Shown: positions 53,713 through 64,000 of the stretch, in pieces
Layout: every line of letters starts with the position of its first letter
How positions within the stretch are numbered: position 1 is the stretch's first letter
From: Symbiodinium kawagutii
Lineage: Eukaryota > Sar > Dinophyceae > Suessiales > Symbiodiniaceae
Assembly: GCA_009767595.1 (NCBI GenBank)
Contig: VSDK01012623.1
Span: 302,748 to 366,747 of the forward strand
Reading direction: 5' to 3'
Length of the DNA stretch: 64,000 nucleotides
The notes under the pieces: generated by a model
Told to the model about the DNA's origin: nothing
Databases searched by the model: none
What the model saw: the letters and a program-made list of their open reading frames with translations, nothing else
Program-made: the position numbers and the translations under genes

Positions 53713-53929
53713 ATGTTAACATGGTTCTATATGGATCTATATGGTGAATCCTGATGTTAACATGGTTTTACCTGCTTTGCTGAGGATTCCTATTGACATG
53801 TATTGACTCTTACTTCTTGAGAAAAGCACCGCATTTTCAACCAACCAGCGAGCCAAGACCCACCAAGCAGATACAAGCAACATGGTTCAGAAGAACCAGC
53901 ACGGAGTCAGCCATTTGAGGCTGCGACTC

Positions 53930-54075
53930 CACTACTGAAGCGGAAGATTTTGAGACTCTGCTGGCAAAGGGCCAGACCGGAGATGCATCGGTCCTGCCGG
54001 GGATCATGCAACTTCTCTCGCGAGGCGGGCGCCTGATCACGGACATCCCTGGAAGAAACCGCAGAAATGACAACT
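53930..54075 (+). CDS. Candidate exon, unknown
   Basis: One frame reads TEAEDFETLLAKGQTGDASV and then LPGIMQLLSRGGRLITDIPG. Good helical pattern and codon use, in the same orientation as the preceding Cys-rich exon. Borders not defined. Confidence 0.3.
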
Positions 54076-54528
54076 GTCTCGCCCCTCAAACACTACCAGA
54101 AACATACATAGTCCAAAATAGCTTGCTGATGTTTGCTATTTTTTTGGTGGTTTGATTTTGTTGGGAAAATCACCGCAGTTGTTTTTGTTGAGAAATATCA
54201 CCCTGTTGGTTAAACACGCGCGGTTTTTGGCGAAAGATTTCATCAACTTGGGAGTTCTAGGGCTTGGAGGGCTCACCGGGGGATGGCCTTTCTGGACTGT
54301 CACCACCTGCTGTTCAAGAATTGCTGGAGGTCAAATGGGGCTTACGCAGTTTCACTAAGTGATCCGAGATAACTTCGACTCAAACTGCCTCAAACGGGTG
54401 GTACTTATTGCTGGGGTGCTTCTGGGAATCATGATTGAATGATATTGAAGGATATTGAATAACAGCAAGCTGTTACAACCTGTTCATGTTCTTGTTGTTT
54501 TGTTGTTATTCTTGTTGTTGACATTCAG

Positions 54529-54573
54529 CAAGCTGTTCTAAAGACTGAATTTCCCCATGTGACTACCGCCCAG
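54529..54573 (+). CDS. Candidate 45-bp exon
   Basis: A strong TTGTTGTT pyrimidine tract and ACATTCAG acceptor at 54521-54528 are followed by 15 codons (QAVLKTEFPHVTTAQ) and a GTGAGT donor at 54574. Both splice signals are canonical and the length is a multiple of three. Confidence 0.4.
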
Positions 54574-56035
54574 GTGAGTGCCAGAATCACGTCTTCCCCT
54601 GCGAGTCTGGCGCGCAAATTTCTGGTTCCGCATGGAAGGCCTTTTTTGAGGCGTCGAGCGCTTCCAGATTTATGCGACTGAAACCGTTCCCACCTGAACC
54701 TCGGCCACCGGAGCACTGCTGTGAGAGAAGTTTGTGTAAAAAAAGTATGAAAGGGATGGGACAATTGGCAACATCATGGCAGAGGAATCATCACTGAAAC
54801 ATCCAGGCTGCTAATGTTTCGGCCAGTGCTTTGGTCCATGTAACGAGCTTGCCATCAAGACATTACAAACGTTGGTAGTGTGGAACTTGATTCCAGCTGA
54901 CCATCGAAGGTTGGATCTGCCTTATTCAGTTTCAAGCTTCGTTTTTTGGCCAGATGCGACGTTGGCAATGGGGTACAGTCGGGATGTTTGAAATCGTTGG
55001 ACATGCCATCGTGGTGAAACTTGAAAGAAGTGCAGCGTTCAGGAATCCATTTTACCCGTCCTCACGGTGGTTATTACGTTTGCTTCCTATACTTGGTGCT
55101 GGATATTGACTGCTCGGTATTGGTTGGGTCTCGTGTTTAATCTCATTGTTGCGTTGTGGAACCTGGAACCATTTGGAACGGAACCATCTGGAACCATCAT
55201 GGGTGCTTCTCCAAATTCAGAACCTAAAAATGGGTTTTCCATTCCTGTAAATAAGTGGCTAATGGAATGTTAATGGATGATAACTGCGGATTATCATGGC
55301 TCCCGATTTTGAGAAACCACCTCATGTCTTCAGGAGGGTGAGCCATGGCGGCTATGGTCCCAGTGCTGCTCAGCGAATGTGAGCATCACCGACCACGTGC
55401 TGCGCCTGAGCAAGACATGTCCTACAGGTGCAGCAGCGTTGACCATGGCAGCGCTGCCTAGGATCCAAGAGCGTTACGGTGACGCTGCTGCATTGGAAGG
55501 ACGGGAGATGACGGGAGATGAGGGGAGGTGGTGAGAAGTCGTGTTGAACTCAACTGGAACTCAACTTGAAACTGAACTTGAAACTCAACTGAATCAATTT
55601 TAATGAAGAAAAAGGATATTGATCCTAGCCATGCCGGGCCCCCATGAAATGGTCCAAACAAAGGTATGATTCGGTTGGTGGGCATTTGGTACACCTAAAT
55701 TGAGGTTTGCATAGCTTAACGAGGTGGTTTTCGAAAGAGGTGGGACCGAGTTTCTGAATGGAATTCTGGCCCATGGATGCCAATTTCACTGGTCCAGATT
55801 CTGGTGGTTCATGCATAAATCAGGAGAATTCGGACATTAAAATTCAGACTCTTTGGGAATCCATGGGAGCTGGCTAGGGTTCAGAGGACATGTTTTAAAC
55901 CCATGACCTTGTGGCGCTGGGCGCCGAACAGCCAATGTCCGGTCTAGGTCTAATTTATGGCATGTTTTTGGGCTGCAATGATGGCAACTCAATGAAAAAT
56001 GCCTGGTGATTTTTCTTGCTTTTGATGATTGGGCC
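54574..56035. other. Spacer, no firm gene
   Basis: A frame at about 54900-55109 (ending TGA) is open but unassigned. The right end of a family A element (GAGAAACCACC) lies near 55309-55321. Confidence 0.35.
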
Positions 56036-56215
56036 CACGTGGCTGGATCACGCAGCGCTCAGAGTGGTGGGATGAAGAGCAAGGATGGACAATCGCAACG
56101 GCAACACCGTGGGGTCCAGGGATTTGGCTGACACAGCAGGTTGCCTGCGTAGATGTTCAGGGATTTTTTCAGAGCTTCTGGGACCACCAGGAAACAAACA
56201 TGATGAAACTCCTGG
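56036..56215 (+). CDS. Candidate Trp-rich exon, unknown
   Basis: The frame reads WITQRSEWWDEEQGWTIATA and continues to MMKLLG, with a GTAGGT donor at 56216. Codon use and donor support an exon; no family recognised. Confidence 0.3.
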
Positions 56216-57460
56216 GTAGGTCAACTAATCCAGCAAAAATGAGTTGTGACACATGTCTTGATATCGATCTTGGTGTCCATGTGCACCCCAGCCCTTTCAG
56301 TTGAAAGGGGGAACCCAATCAGTTGTTTGGGGTACATAGGGTAGCCAACAAGGCTTGTGGGATTTTAGTATGGGAATGATTCGATGATTGATGGAGAGAT
56401 TCTATTGCTAAAACTTCGAATCCGACCAGCCCTACTGATCAATTGTTCTCCAAATCTATTGATTAGTAATTCTCGAAATCTATTGATTAGTAATAGATCA
56501 ATTGAGTTCAATCACAGCTGATCCTTGCCGTTGCCACGGAACACAACTTGCATGGCAACGGCGGCACCACGTGTGCCTCGGTTTTTAGGCAACCTTGTCT
56601 CCAGGACTTGGAATCGCCACGAGGATGGCTTCGAAACTGGACCTCTCGGGTGACTGCAGATGGCTCCGCGGCGCAGGAAACGCCGTCCTGGCACGCCTGG
56701 GCTTTCAGCACAGGCAGGTGGAGGTTGTTTTAACTGGTAAATCATACAAAAAATGATGCCAAAAATAATGCCAAATACCCATTTCCATGCCACGATCTTC
56801 AGTGCCAACCACCAAGGCCATGGGGTACCATCATCATTTGGGTCGGCTATCAGGTCAGAGTATGTTGGGATGAATAGCAAACGCATGTTGCGCATCCGCA
56901 GAATAGCAGGCAAGCGAAGGCAGTCCATTTCATCTTAGCAATGATCGAATTGGGGTCCAGTGCCCATGATGCAGTGCTTGTATGGCGCGTCTCTCGATAA
57001 AAGTTAATTAAGAGTGGTCATAGTATGTCCAAAAAAGGTTTGGACAGGTTGGCAAGTGTTTATCCCGGGATCTTGATAGAACGAGTGACAAGAGTGGCAC
57101 TGGCCAAAAGAACTTGGTCCCCTTTCCCCCATAAGTGTGGCTCCGTTTGTTTGGGCCACCAGCTCGCCCTCAGCCTTAGCTGAACCTTCGGGATGGCGAG
57201 AGAGAGAGAGATTCCCCCATGTTTGGCCCTGCACCAAGGTTACATTTAACGAACCGTCCAGCGTGGACTCACTACGAGTGGTTCCTATCCAATGCAAAAG
57301 GCACGCCTCCCACGGCTCAAGAGGGAAGGTTATTACCCGTTATTCCCCCACTGGTTGAGCTTAAGGAAAGAGAGGTGGGACACGGTGAGACATGGTGAGA
57401 CGAGGAAGAGGGGAAGATGAGGGCGACCAAGCTTGGCCACTCGGCAGCTTCTCCCGCAGG

Positions 57461-57620
57461 TTCGATGCCATGTGCTCCGGGATCTCCACGGATTTACGTC
57501 GATGAGCCACCGGAGTTCAAATCTTTGTGGTCAAAATCCTTGACCTGTGCAGAACGTGGCCTTTGTTTTACAGAGGCTCAAGTCGCCACCCTTTCTACCA
57601 CCCGGCGGAAGTTTCAAGGG
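57461..57620 (+). CDS. Candidate exon, unknown
   Basis: After TTCTCCCGCAG (57450-57460) the frame reads SMPCAPGSPRIYVDEPPEFK, then SLWSKSLTCAERGLCFTEAQ. Good coding character and three cysteines. The 3' border is uncertain. Confidence 0.35.
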
Positions 57621-58109
57621 TTGAAGAGCTATAATTCGAAGACAACCTTGTTCCTATCTCTTCATGTCTCTTCTTCCTAGTGCTAAGCCTTCCGAACGTC
57701 AAACACCCCTAGACGTTTTTTTGAGTTAGAGGGTTTAGCATAAGGAAGAGATCAATCCTTGAAATCGATGTTCCATTGTGGTACAGTTGGTTGGAAGGCT
57801 GGCCCGCAACAGTTCTAAGTGATGCTCAACCACCATCAACCGCGAGAAAGGGTGCGAAATGCAGGCGTTTATCAACCAACCACTCTGAACTGTGGATCAA
57901 AAAAAATGTGCTTCAAATGTTTTGGACACAGATCAGGTGAAAAAAGGCTGGGGTGGGTTGCATGGGTTGAATATGCTGAAGATTCCCCTTCACCCCAATC
58001 CATTTAGCCAACCCCTGGAACTCATGCCCTGGAGAATTGAAAAATATGAAAAAGGTGTCCCAATAGTTGTGTAGTTGCCTAGGCACAGGCAGCTGTAGAG
58101 TTCTATAGT

Positions 58110-58213
58110 GGCTGTTGGGAGGAAGCCAAGGAAGGTATCCATACAGCCTTTGAAGAGGCGCTCAAGGGGGAGCGAGGCCAGGAGCGGCCCCCAGGAGCGC
58201 CTCAACCAAATGG
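58110..58213. repeat. Family C repeat
   Basis: GGCTGTTGGGAGGAAGCCAAGG... AAGGGGGAGCGAGGCCAGGAG... GGAGCGCCTCAACCAAATGG. Confidence 0.6.
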
Positions 58214-59115
58214 TCGGTTACTTGGTTTGGGTCGGCTTTGTAAGTTACTCGGTCCGTGGTTGTTTGAAAGGGAGATTGCTGGTATGAACCATGTCATGCA
58301 GTTGGTTTGTCCTGGGGTTGGAGGAACCCGGATTTTGGGTGTTTATTGTGGTTAATCAGAGCTGGTAAATGAGGACAAGTTTATAGTCGTTCTCCTTTAT
58401 GTTAAATCATCGGCTATCATTAGATGACCAGTTCTTAAGCAATGGTTTGACAATCGATTAAATGGTTTCATTCTCAATTAGTCAATTAATGAAAGAAAAT
58501 ACAGGGGGTTCAGCATGAAGAATTCAATGATGGCTAATTAGCATTCATCAATGAAATGGTTTCATCAAAAAAGGTGCAAAATGGTTGACAAATTTCCAAT
58601 TGATATCAATGGCTAGTTTGGTTAGCTAATTAAACATTAATTTACTAATCAGAACTAGCTAGTTGATATTAGCCATAATGATAATGATAATTATCAGAAT
58701 TACCATATTATAAACTATAATGATAATAATAGCGTATAATGATAATAGTTACCAGATAATCAGCATTTAAAGACCATGGCTAATTGATTTAACCATTTTT
58801 CCAACATCTTCCGGGCTGCTTGGCGCAGGTTTGGTTGCACGAGTTTCTGCGTCGAGCAACGTGCCGTGTGCAGAACCCTGAAGAGGTGCGATCCACGGGG
58901 AGCAGCGGCCTAAGCCAACCATGGTAGGCTGCGTTACCACCAGGAGGATTTTCTCGGATGTAAAGGTCCGACTTCAGCATTTTAAGCTTGAAATCCCAAG
59001 AATTCCCGAGATAGATGAGGATATGGATATGATGCAAGGATGAGTTGGATTCGTTTTTTAACCATTCCATCAATGGTTCACAGTGCCGCCGATCTGTCTT
59101 GTTCTAATCTCACAG
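58214..59115. other. Spacer, AT-rich, no gene seen
   Basis: AT-rich with repeated AATGATAATAAT and GGCTAATTGATT-type words between 58400 and 58790. A frame at 59199-59444 is open but unassigned. Confidence 0.4.
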
Positions 59116-59235
59116 TTCTGGATCAAAATGATGGATTTGTCACTGAACCACTGGGATCCTGAGGGTAACCTGTCGGTACTTCATTCGGCTCCCGGTCGTT
59201 GCAACTTTGGACCCAGTGCTGGATGGTGGTTCCAG
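59116..59235 (+). CDS. Candidate exon, unknown
   Basis: Between TCTAATCTCACAG (59103-59115) and a GTGAGC donor at 59236. It reads FWIKMMDLSLNHWDPEGNLS, then VLHSAPGRCNFGPSAGWWFQ: exactly 40 codons, phase 0 at both ends. The other two frames contain stops, which supports this frame. Function unknown. Confidence 0.45.
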
Positions 59236-60751
59236 GTGAGCCCATTCCCATGTCAGCCGTGCCCTTTGAGGCGGATTTCACGTATGCACCGCTGTACATG
59301 TCTTGTTTTGATTTGGATGCGGCCTCCGGCGAAGTACAAAAGCTGGTGAATGGCTTCATGTCCAGACTCCTCGAGGATCAAACTGGACCGATCCTCGGTA
59401 GCACTAAGAAGCCCGGGTTCGTTGGGCGCCGGAGGGGTGGTTAGATCCTGAGATTTCGAGGTGGTTGGGCGCATTTGGGCGCCATGTGTTTCTAAATGTT
59501 GTTTCTTTCAGATGTATTTGTTTTTTCTCCATGACAGTGTGTATATACGTTGCAGGGGCTTACGGCTATTTGCAGCTATGGTCTCCTGGGCATACTGTCA
59601 TACAGGGGATCAAGAAGCGACTCAATGAAATTAGTTGAAAACATCATTGCTAAGTATGTTATTAAGAAAAAATGTGATGTGCATTCTGCATTCTTATCAT
59701 TGTTTGTTGGTTGGTTTGTTCGTTTGGTCCTACTATTCCGTGGCGGGTGGCATGTGCAGGTCCACCTTGGACAAGTTGTGTATCAGTTGGCGATTGGTTG
59801 CATTCCACCCGCGGGATCAACAATGTTGCAGAGCCAACCATGCCCTCCCTAATTGCAGGCTCAGCAATCAGGAATCGAAAAAAACTACGAAGTTCCCTGC
59901 TGGGGCATGGGAATGGCAATCAGCAGATCAAGTGCATGAAATCACCGCTCAATTTGAGGCCCTTGCTTCTCATTTTTACCTGCGAACGCTGGAAACTACC
60001 ATGGAAATGGTTCCAGCGCTTACGTGCTGGCGCACGCAGCTATGTCGCAGCTGCCGTTGAGACACAACCCTTGCTGAACCAACGGGACTTTGGAGCCAAG
60101 GAGCGTGGCAAAACTTGGCATTGCCCCTCGTTTGCAACCAGGCAAACCCAGATGATATTTATTTATGTATGTGTGCGTGTGTGCGTGTGTATATACATGC
60201 ATGCATGCTCGGCGGCTTGTACTACCCAACTTAGGATCTTCTATTTTTTGCACAGGGTCCAAGAATTCCCTTTATTTTCCAGACATATGCACATAGTTGA
60301 CAAAAAGTAAAAACAATACAAATTCATACAAATGTTCCAAACTGATTTTGAAGCACATTTTTGAATTTTGCAGTTGAAAAGATTCAAGGTTGACCATAGT
60401 ACCAATAACCATTGAGAAATGATTTGTGCAAACTCCCGAAAAAGCTGTACCATGTGTCTTTTTTCATTCGTTTGTATGCTCCTTTAAATTTTCAACCACA
60501 ATCATGTATGCAACTGCTCTGCACTTCTGCAACTCGTTTGCATCAAGCAACCAGGAATGCAATTGCAACAACAAGAAAACGAAAAGATGGCTAAACTCAG
60601 GAAAGGAACACGGAGCCGCTTGCTATTGTAGCCAAACATTTTGATAATGTTTGCCAGGAACGTAGCTAAAAAATTAGCAGAACTTGCGGCCAGCAGATTT
60701 CTACGTCATTGGTCTTTTTTTTTTGTTTGGGGGGGGGGGGGGGGGGTGGCC
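59236..60751. other. Spacer, no firm gene
   Basis: GT/AT and GCAT repeats near 60165-60210. Open frames at 59550-60310 have no recognisable domain. Confidence 0.35.
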
Positions 60752-60775
60752 NNNNNNNNNNNNNNNNNNNNNNNN
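60752..60775. other. Assembly gap of 24 N
   Basis: Preceded by a run of 17 or more G (60729-60746) and followed by GGGGAGGCAGG. The G homopolymer probably stopped the assembly. Confidence 0.95.
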
Positions 60776-62589
60776 GGGGAGGCAGGACGGCCCAAAAATG
60801 CATGCTGTTCCAAACGCCAACAAACACATTAACGCCGGCGGACGTGTTAATACTTCATTGTTTGACGACAAGGAAACTCGTGACCAAATATGCGGTTCCA
60901 CAAATGCAACTCCGAAACAAAAACTATTATGACAAAACACAGCCGTTGCTGGTAAAACATTTTTTTACGGCAAAAGGCTGCTTTGGAAAACTAGAACAAA
61001 CGAGTTGGAACAAATAACAAAGATCCAGCGCCTGAATTCACCTTTTTGCTATGTTTGGCAATCGTGGAGCACAGCTGTTCTATGCAGACACAGACAATTT
61101 GACTTCGTGCGGGCATGGATTGTATCTTGACGTGAAAATTTGAAGTTTTTGGGTAGAGTCACTTCTCGTGCGGCTGCTCTTGCCACAATTCCGACGCATA
61201 CATTGCTCATCGTCGCCAAGAAATATAGTGAACACGAAATTTTGTGTGGGACGACGCTGTAAAACAGTGCCATCACATCGTTTGTGGCACCTTTCGGCAG
61301 GGCATTGCTCCCATCACTGCGAGCGATGCAGCAGAGATTCTGTCGACTAACTACCGATCCGCCGTTGTTGTGTCCCAACGTTCCGAGTAGTCAAGCCCAC
61401 CTGGTCCCCAGACAAAATGGCGTTCAGGTGGTGGACACTTTTTGGTCACAGTTGAACGCTCACAATGCGAGACAACGACAGTGAAATGCAAAACGACCTT
61501 TGCGTGGGAAGAGCGCGGATGGAGATATTTAAACGGGGGATGTGCACGGCAAAAGGGTCGCAAACACAGTGCCAGAGCATTTGGTAGTCTTCCGTCCATG
61601 CTATTTTTTGAATGTGGTTTGTCATGCTTGGTCCGTTGGATGTCCAAGGGCTGATGGTAAGTTGTTTGGCTCCATCGTTGAGAGAATTGTGACAGCGAGC
61701 ATGGTGTCAGATGGGCTACCAGTGTTTTGGTTTGCGGCTGCTACCCTTTGAGCAATCCGCCCTTGGAGAGCAATGCGGCCCTGAGTTTTTTTAGTTCACT
61801 GATGAGATTGCGCAAATTTGTCCAGCCGTGTTTTTTTTTCAATCGCTCCTTTTTTCCTTTACTTTACCCATCATCCTTTCAACGCGCGAGATTACGACAA
61901 ACGATTGTCCACGTACCGACGGAGAGAAAACAAAATCCAAAACGATATTGATCTTAGATTAGGCCAGTTAAAGGTGGCAGCGAAGAGAAAACTACCCAAA
62001 CCCATACCCAAATAAAAGTAGTGCTTATACATGGTCAATATTCGTAAAAGTCAAGTCAACGCGTGGCACGGCTGCAGTACAAACGGTGAAAGGTGTCCCT
62101 AACAGAAAGGAAAGCCAACCAACCAACAAGCAAACAGAAAGCGAACAAACAAAAAAACGCAGACACAGAGGCATGTTTGAGTTTGAAAATTTCCAGGACC
62201 ACTTGAACATGAACGAAATCGTTGCGCGTTTTGTATTGTAGTCTGCGGAGGTGTGCGGTACGTTCGTTTGTTTTTTGGTTCCTGTCCAGTTGCTTGGCCA
62301 ATTACCAACCCAGGCTGTAACAGCGCGTTACACCATGTGCCGTGAGGCCCTCGACATCGGATCGCCTAAAGGCAGCAAACAAAACCATGGCTACAAATTA
62401 TGCACACCCAGACAACACCGTTCCGCTGAAAGAATTACACCAGCATAGACCCCAGATAGCGGGCGCATTGCGCACAAGGATTTCCAGGGATGGTACAGAT
62501 CCGGAGCCCAAGATGGACAAAGCCGAGACAGAGGGAAACAAGCCAAGGCAAGCATGAAGGGACACAAAGGCCAACAGGTCAAACATGGA
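60776..62589. other. Spacer of different texture, no gene seen
   Basis: The TGGTTG/ATGGTCA words and family A-G repeats common before 60 kb are absent, and AAAC/CAAAC words are frequent. No exon or domain was recognised on either strand. Confidence 0.35.
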
Positions 62590-63060
62590 CGAAAACAAGC
62601 ATGAGCAGCGGCAGAGCAGCGCTTTGGACAACGGGGAGACAAAGGGAAGACAAAGGGGAGTCAAAGGGGAGACAAAAGGGAGACAAAGGGGAGACAAAGG
62701 GAGACAAAGGCGAGACAAAGGGAGACAAGCATGAGCGGCGGCATGGCAGTGGTAAACAAAGCACCGATCCAGAGACAAAGGGGAGACAAAGTGGAGACAA
62801 GCATGAGCAGTTTCAGAGCAGCGGTAAACAAAGCGCCGATCCAGAGCCAGAAGGGAGACAAAGGAAAGACAAAGGGGAGACAAAAGGAAGACAAAAGGGA
62901 GACAAAGGGGAGACAAAGGGAGACAAGCATGAGCAGCGGCAGAGCAGCAGCAAACAAAGCGCCGATCCAGAGCCACAAGGGAGACAAAGGGGAAAGAAAG
63001 AGAAACAAAGGGAGACAAGCATGAGCAGCGGCAGAGCAGCGGCAAACAAAAACGCCGACT
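62590..63060. repeat. GGGAGACAAAG minisatellite with longer interspersed unit
   Basis: Runs of GGGAGACAAA(G) alternate with a unit containing AGCATGAGCAGCGGCAGAGC and AACAAAGCGCCGATCCAGAG, present about five times (near 62598, 62728, 62801, 62926 and 63016). Both strands are open for more than 200 codons because stop codons are absent from the unit. Confidence 0.85.
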
Positions 63061-64000
63061 CAAGGCCCTACCATAGAGAAGAAAGAACCCTTTATAGCTT
63101 GTCAGCTATCTGGGGAAAAAAATCGTTCGGAAAACATTGCGATGCTTATTTGCCAGCATTTTATTTGGCCGCGAGTCGCTTGGCGTAAGCCCTGTCATGG
63201 TCGCACCTGGTGAGTTTAAATCATGGAAAAAGAAGGCAGCGAACCAATCAAGAGTTTACCCGTGATCAGCGGAGCGATGTCCTGCCAAACAATTTTTTGC
63301 CTGACGAGATTCTGGGGTGTTTTGCTGCGACGCGGCCAACGTCCCTCGACATGGTTGGACGCAAGTTCTCGACAAAAGGAAAATGAATGAAGGGGTCTAT
63401 TGGTTGTTTTTGCGGTTCTTGCGATTTCCCTTTTTGGTCGGCGCGAGCCTTGGCTCACACGTTAGCGTCGTGAAAAGGTGAAAACCTCAGGACCATACCG
63501 TAACCCATGACCCACTGATCGGCGCCAATCCGCCAATATGTGAAACAAACCAACGCGCAACAATTTTGGGTGTTGAGGAACAGGTTCCATACACATTTTT
63601 TCAACGCCTTCACGACGTGATTGCGCATGATGTACTGTAGTACCGATAGCCCACGTCCGGCGTGGTTCCGAAAAACATACCATGTTCTACATAGTGAAAA
63701 TAAAAAACCAAAAAAAAAGGCTCCACCCGTGAAAAACATGTGCGAATTCAATTAAACAATACATCAAGCCACAACTACAATCATGCTATGCTGTGCTGTT
63801 GCGTTCCTTAGCTCGAAATCGCGTTGAATGCATCATTGGGTCCACTTCGGAATGACAAAACATGTTTCCTTCCCACGGCATGTTGAGACTGCTTCCCCTG
63901 CCTGAATCACCACAAACCACTTCCAGAAGCAACGGCTACGCATCAAAACCCCATTTGTTCGTGGGATTGCCGGCCCGGGATCTTTGTCATACTTGAAACA
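63061..64000. other. Spacer to the right edge, no gene seen
   Basis: No exon, domain or repeat family recognised. Confidence 0.35.

Noticed and set aside
62398-63188. Open frames of 221 (minus) and 232 (plus) codons
   Set aside because: Both result from the GGGAGACAAAG minisatellite, which lacks stop codons in any frame. Composition is pure low complexity.

Overview
This window looks like nuclear DNA of a dinoflagellate, most likely a Symbiodiniaceae/Suessiales-type alga. The reasons are: sparse coding exons in long repeat-rich spacers; introns that only make sense with GA-AG splice borders (documented in Symbiodinium, not usual elsewhere); a Ty1/copia retrotransposon with an extra methyltransferase-like domain of the kind seen in dinoflagellate elements; a Cys-rich 'CC...CW' module; and a degenerate CCCTAAA (plant/dinoflagellate-type) telomere-like block. 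No rRNA, tRNA or CRISPR array was recognised. There are two assembly gaps (32459-32469 and 60752-60775).

Layout. 1-2.5 kb: repeats and one edge ORF. 2.57-4.38 kb: large exon with an FkbM-type methyltransferase domain. 4897-13775: complete copia element with identical 134-bp LTRs, a 5-bp target duplication and one gag-pol frame broken by a single in-frame TAG. 15.39-18.22 kb: multi-exon calcineurin-like metallophosphoesterase. 19.88-21.11 kb: six 202-bp tandem units, each carrying a long hairpin. 21.3-26.6 kb: scattered exon candidates and MITE-like repeats. 26.71-27.72 kb: sulfotransferase exon. 31.57-38.24 kb: MFS transporter in at least nine exons. 39.38-40.02 kb: telomere-like tract. 41.4-45.7 kb: several unassigned exon candidates. 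47.4-50.45 kb: exons that may form a second sulfotransferase gene, around a 165-bp repeat. 53.07-53.71 kb: gene for a small Cys-rich, possibly secreted protein. 54-64 kb: few exon candidates, minisatellites, no recognised gene.

The main observation is a set of short (about 90-120 bp) inverted-repeat elements (families A, B, C, D and G here) that recur across the window and in several places sit exactly inside coding sequence. They are flanked by 5-10 bp direct repeats, and the reading frame resumes in phase on the far side. In the phosphoesterase gene the catalytic GNHD motif is itself split by such an intron. This is the pattern expected of introner-like intron gain by DNA transposons. All identifications are by eye from the sequence; exon borders are inferred and no transcript or database evidence was available.
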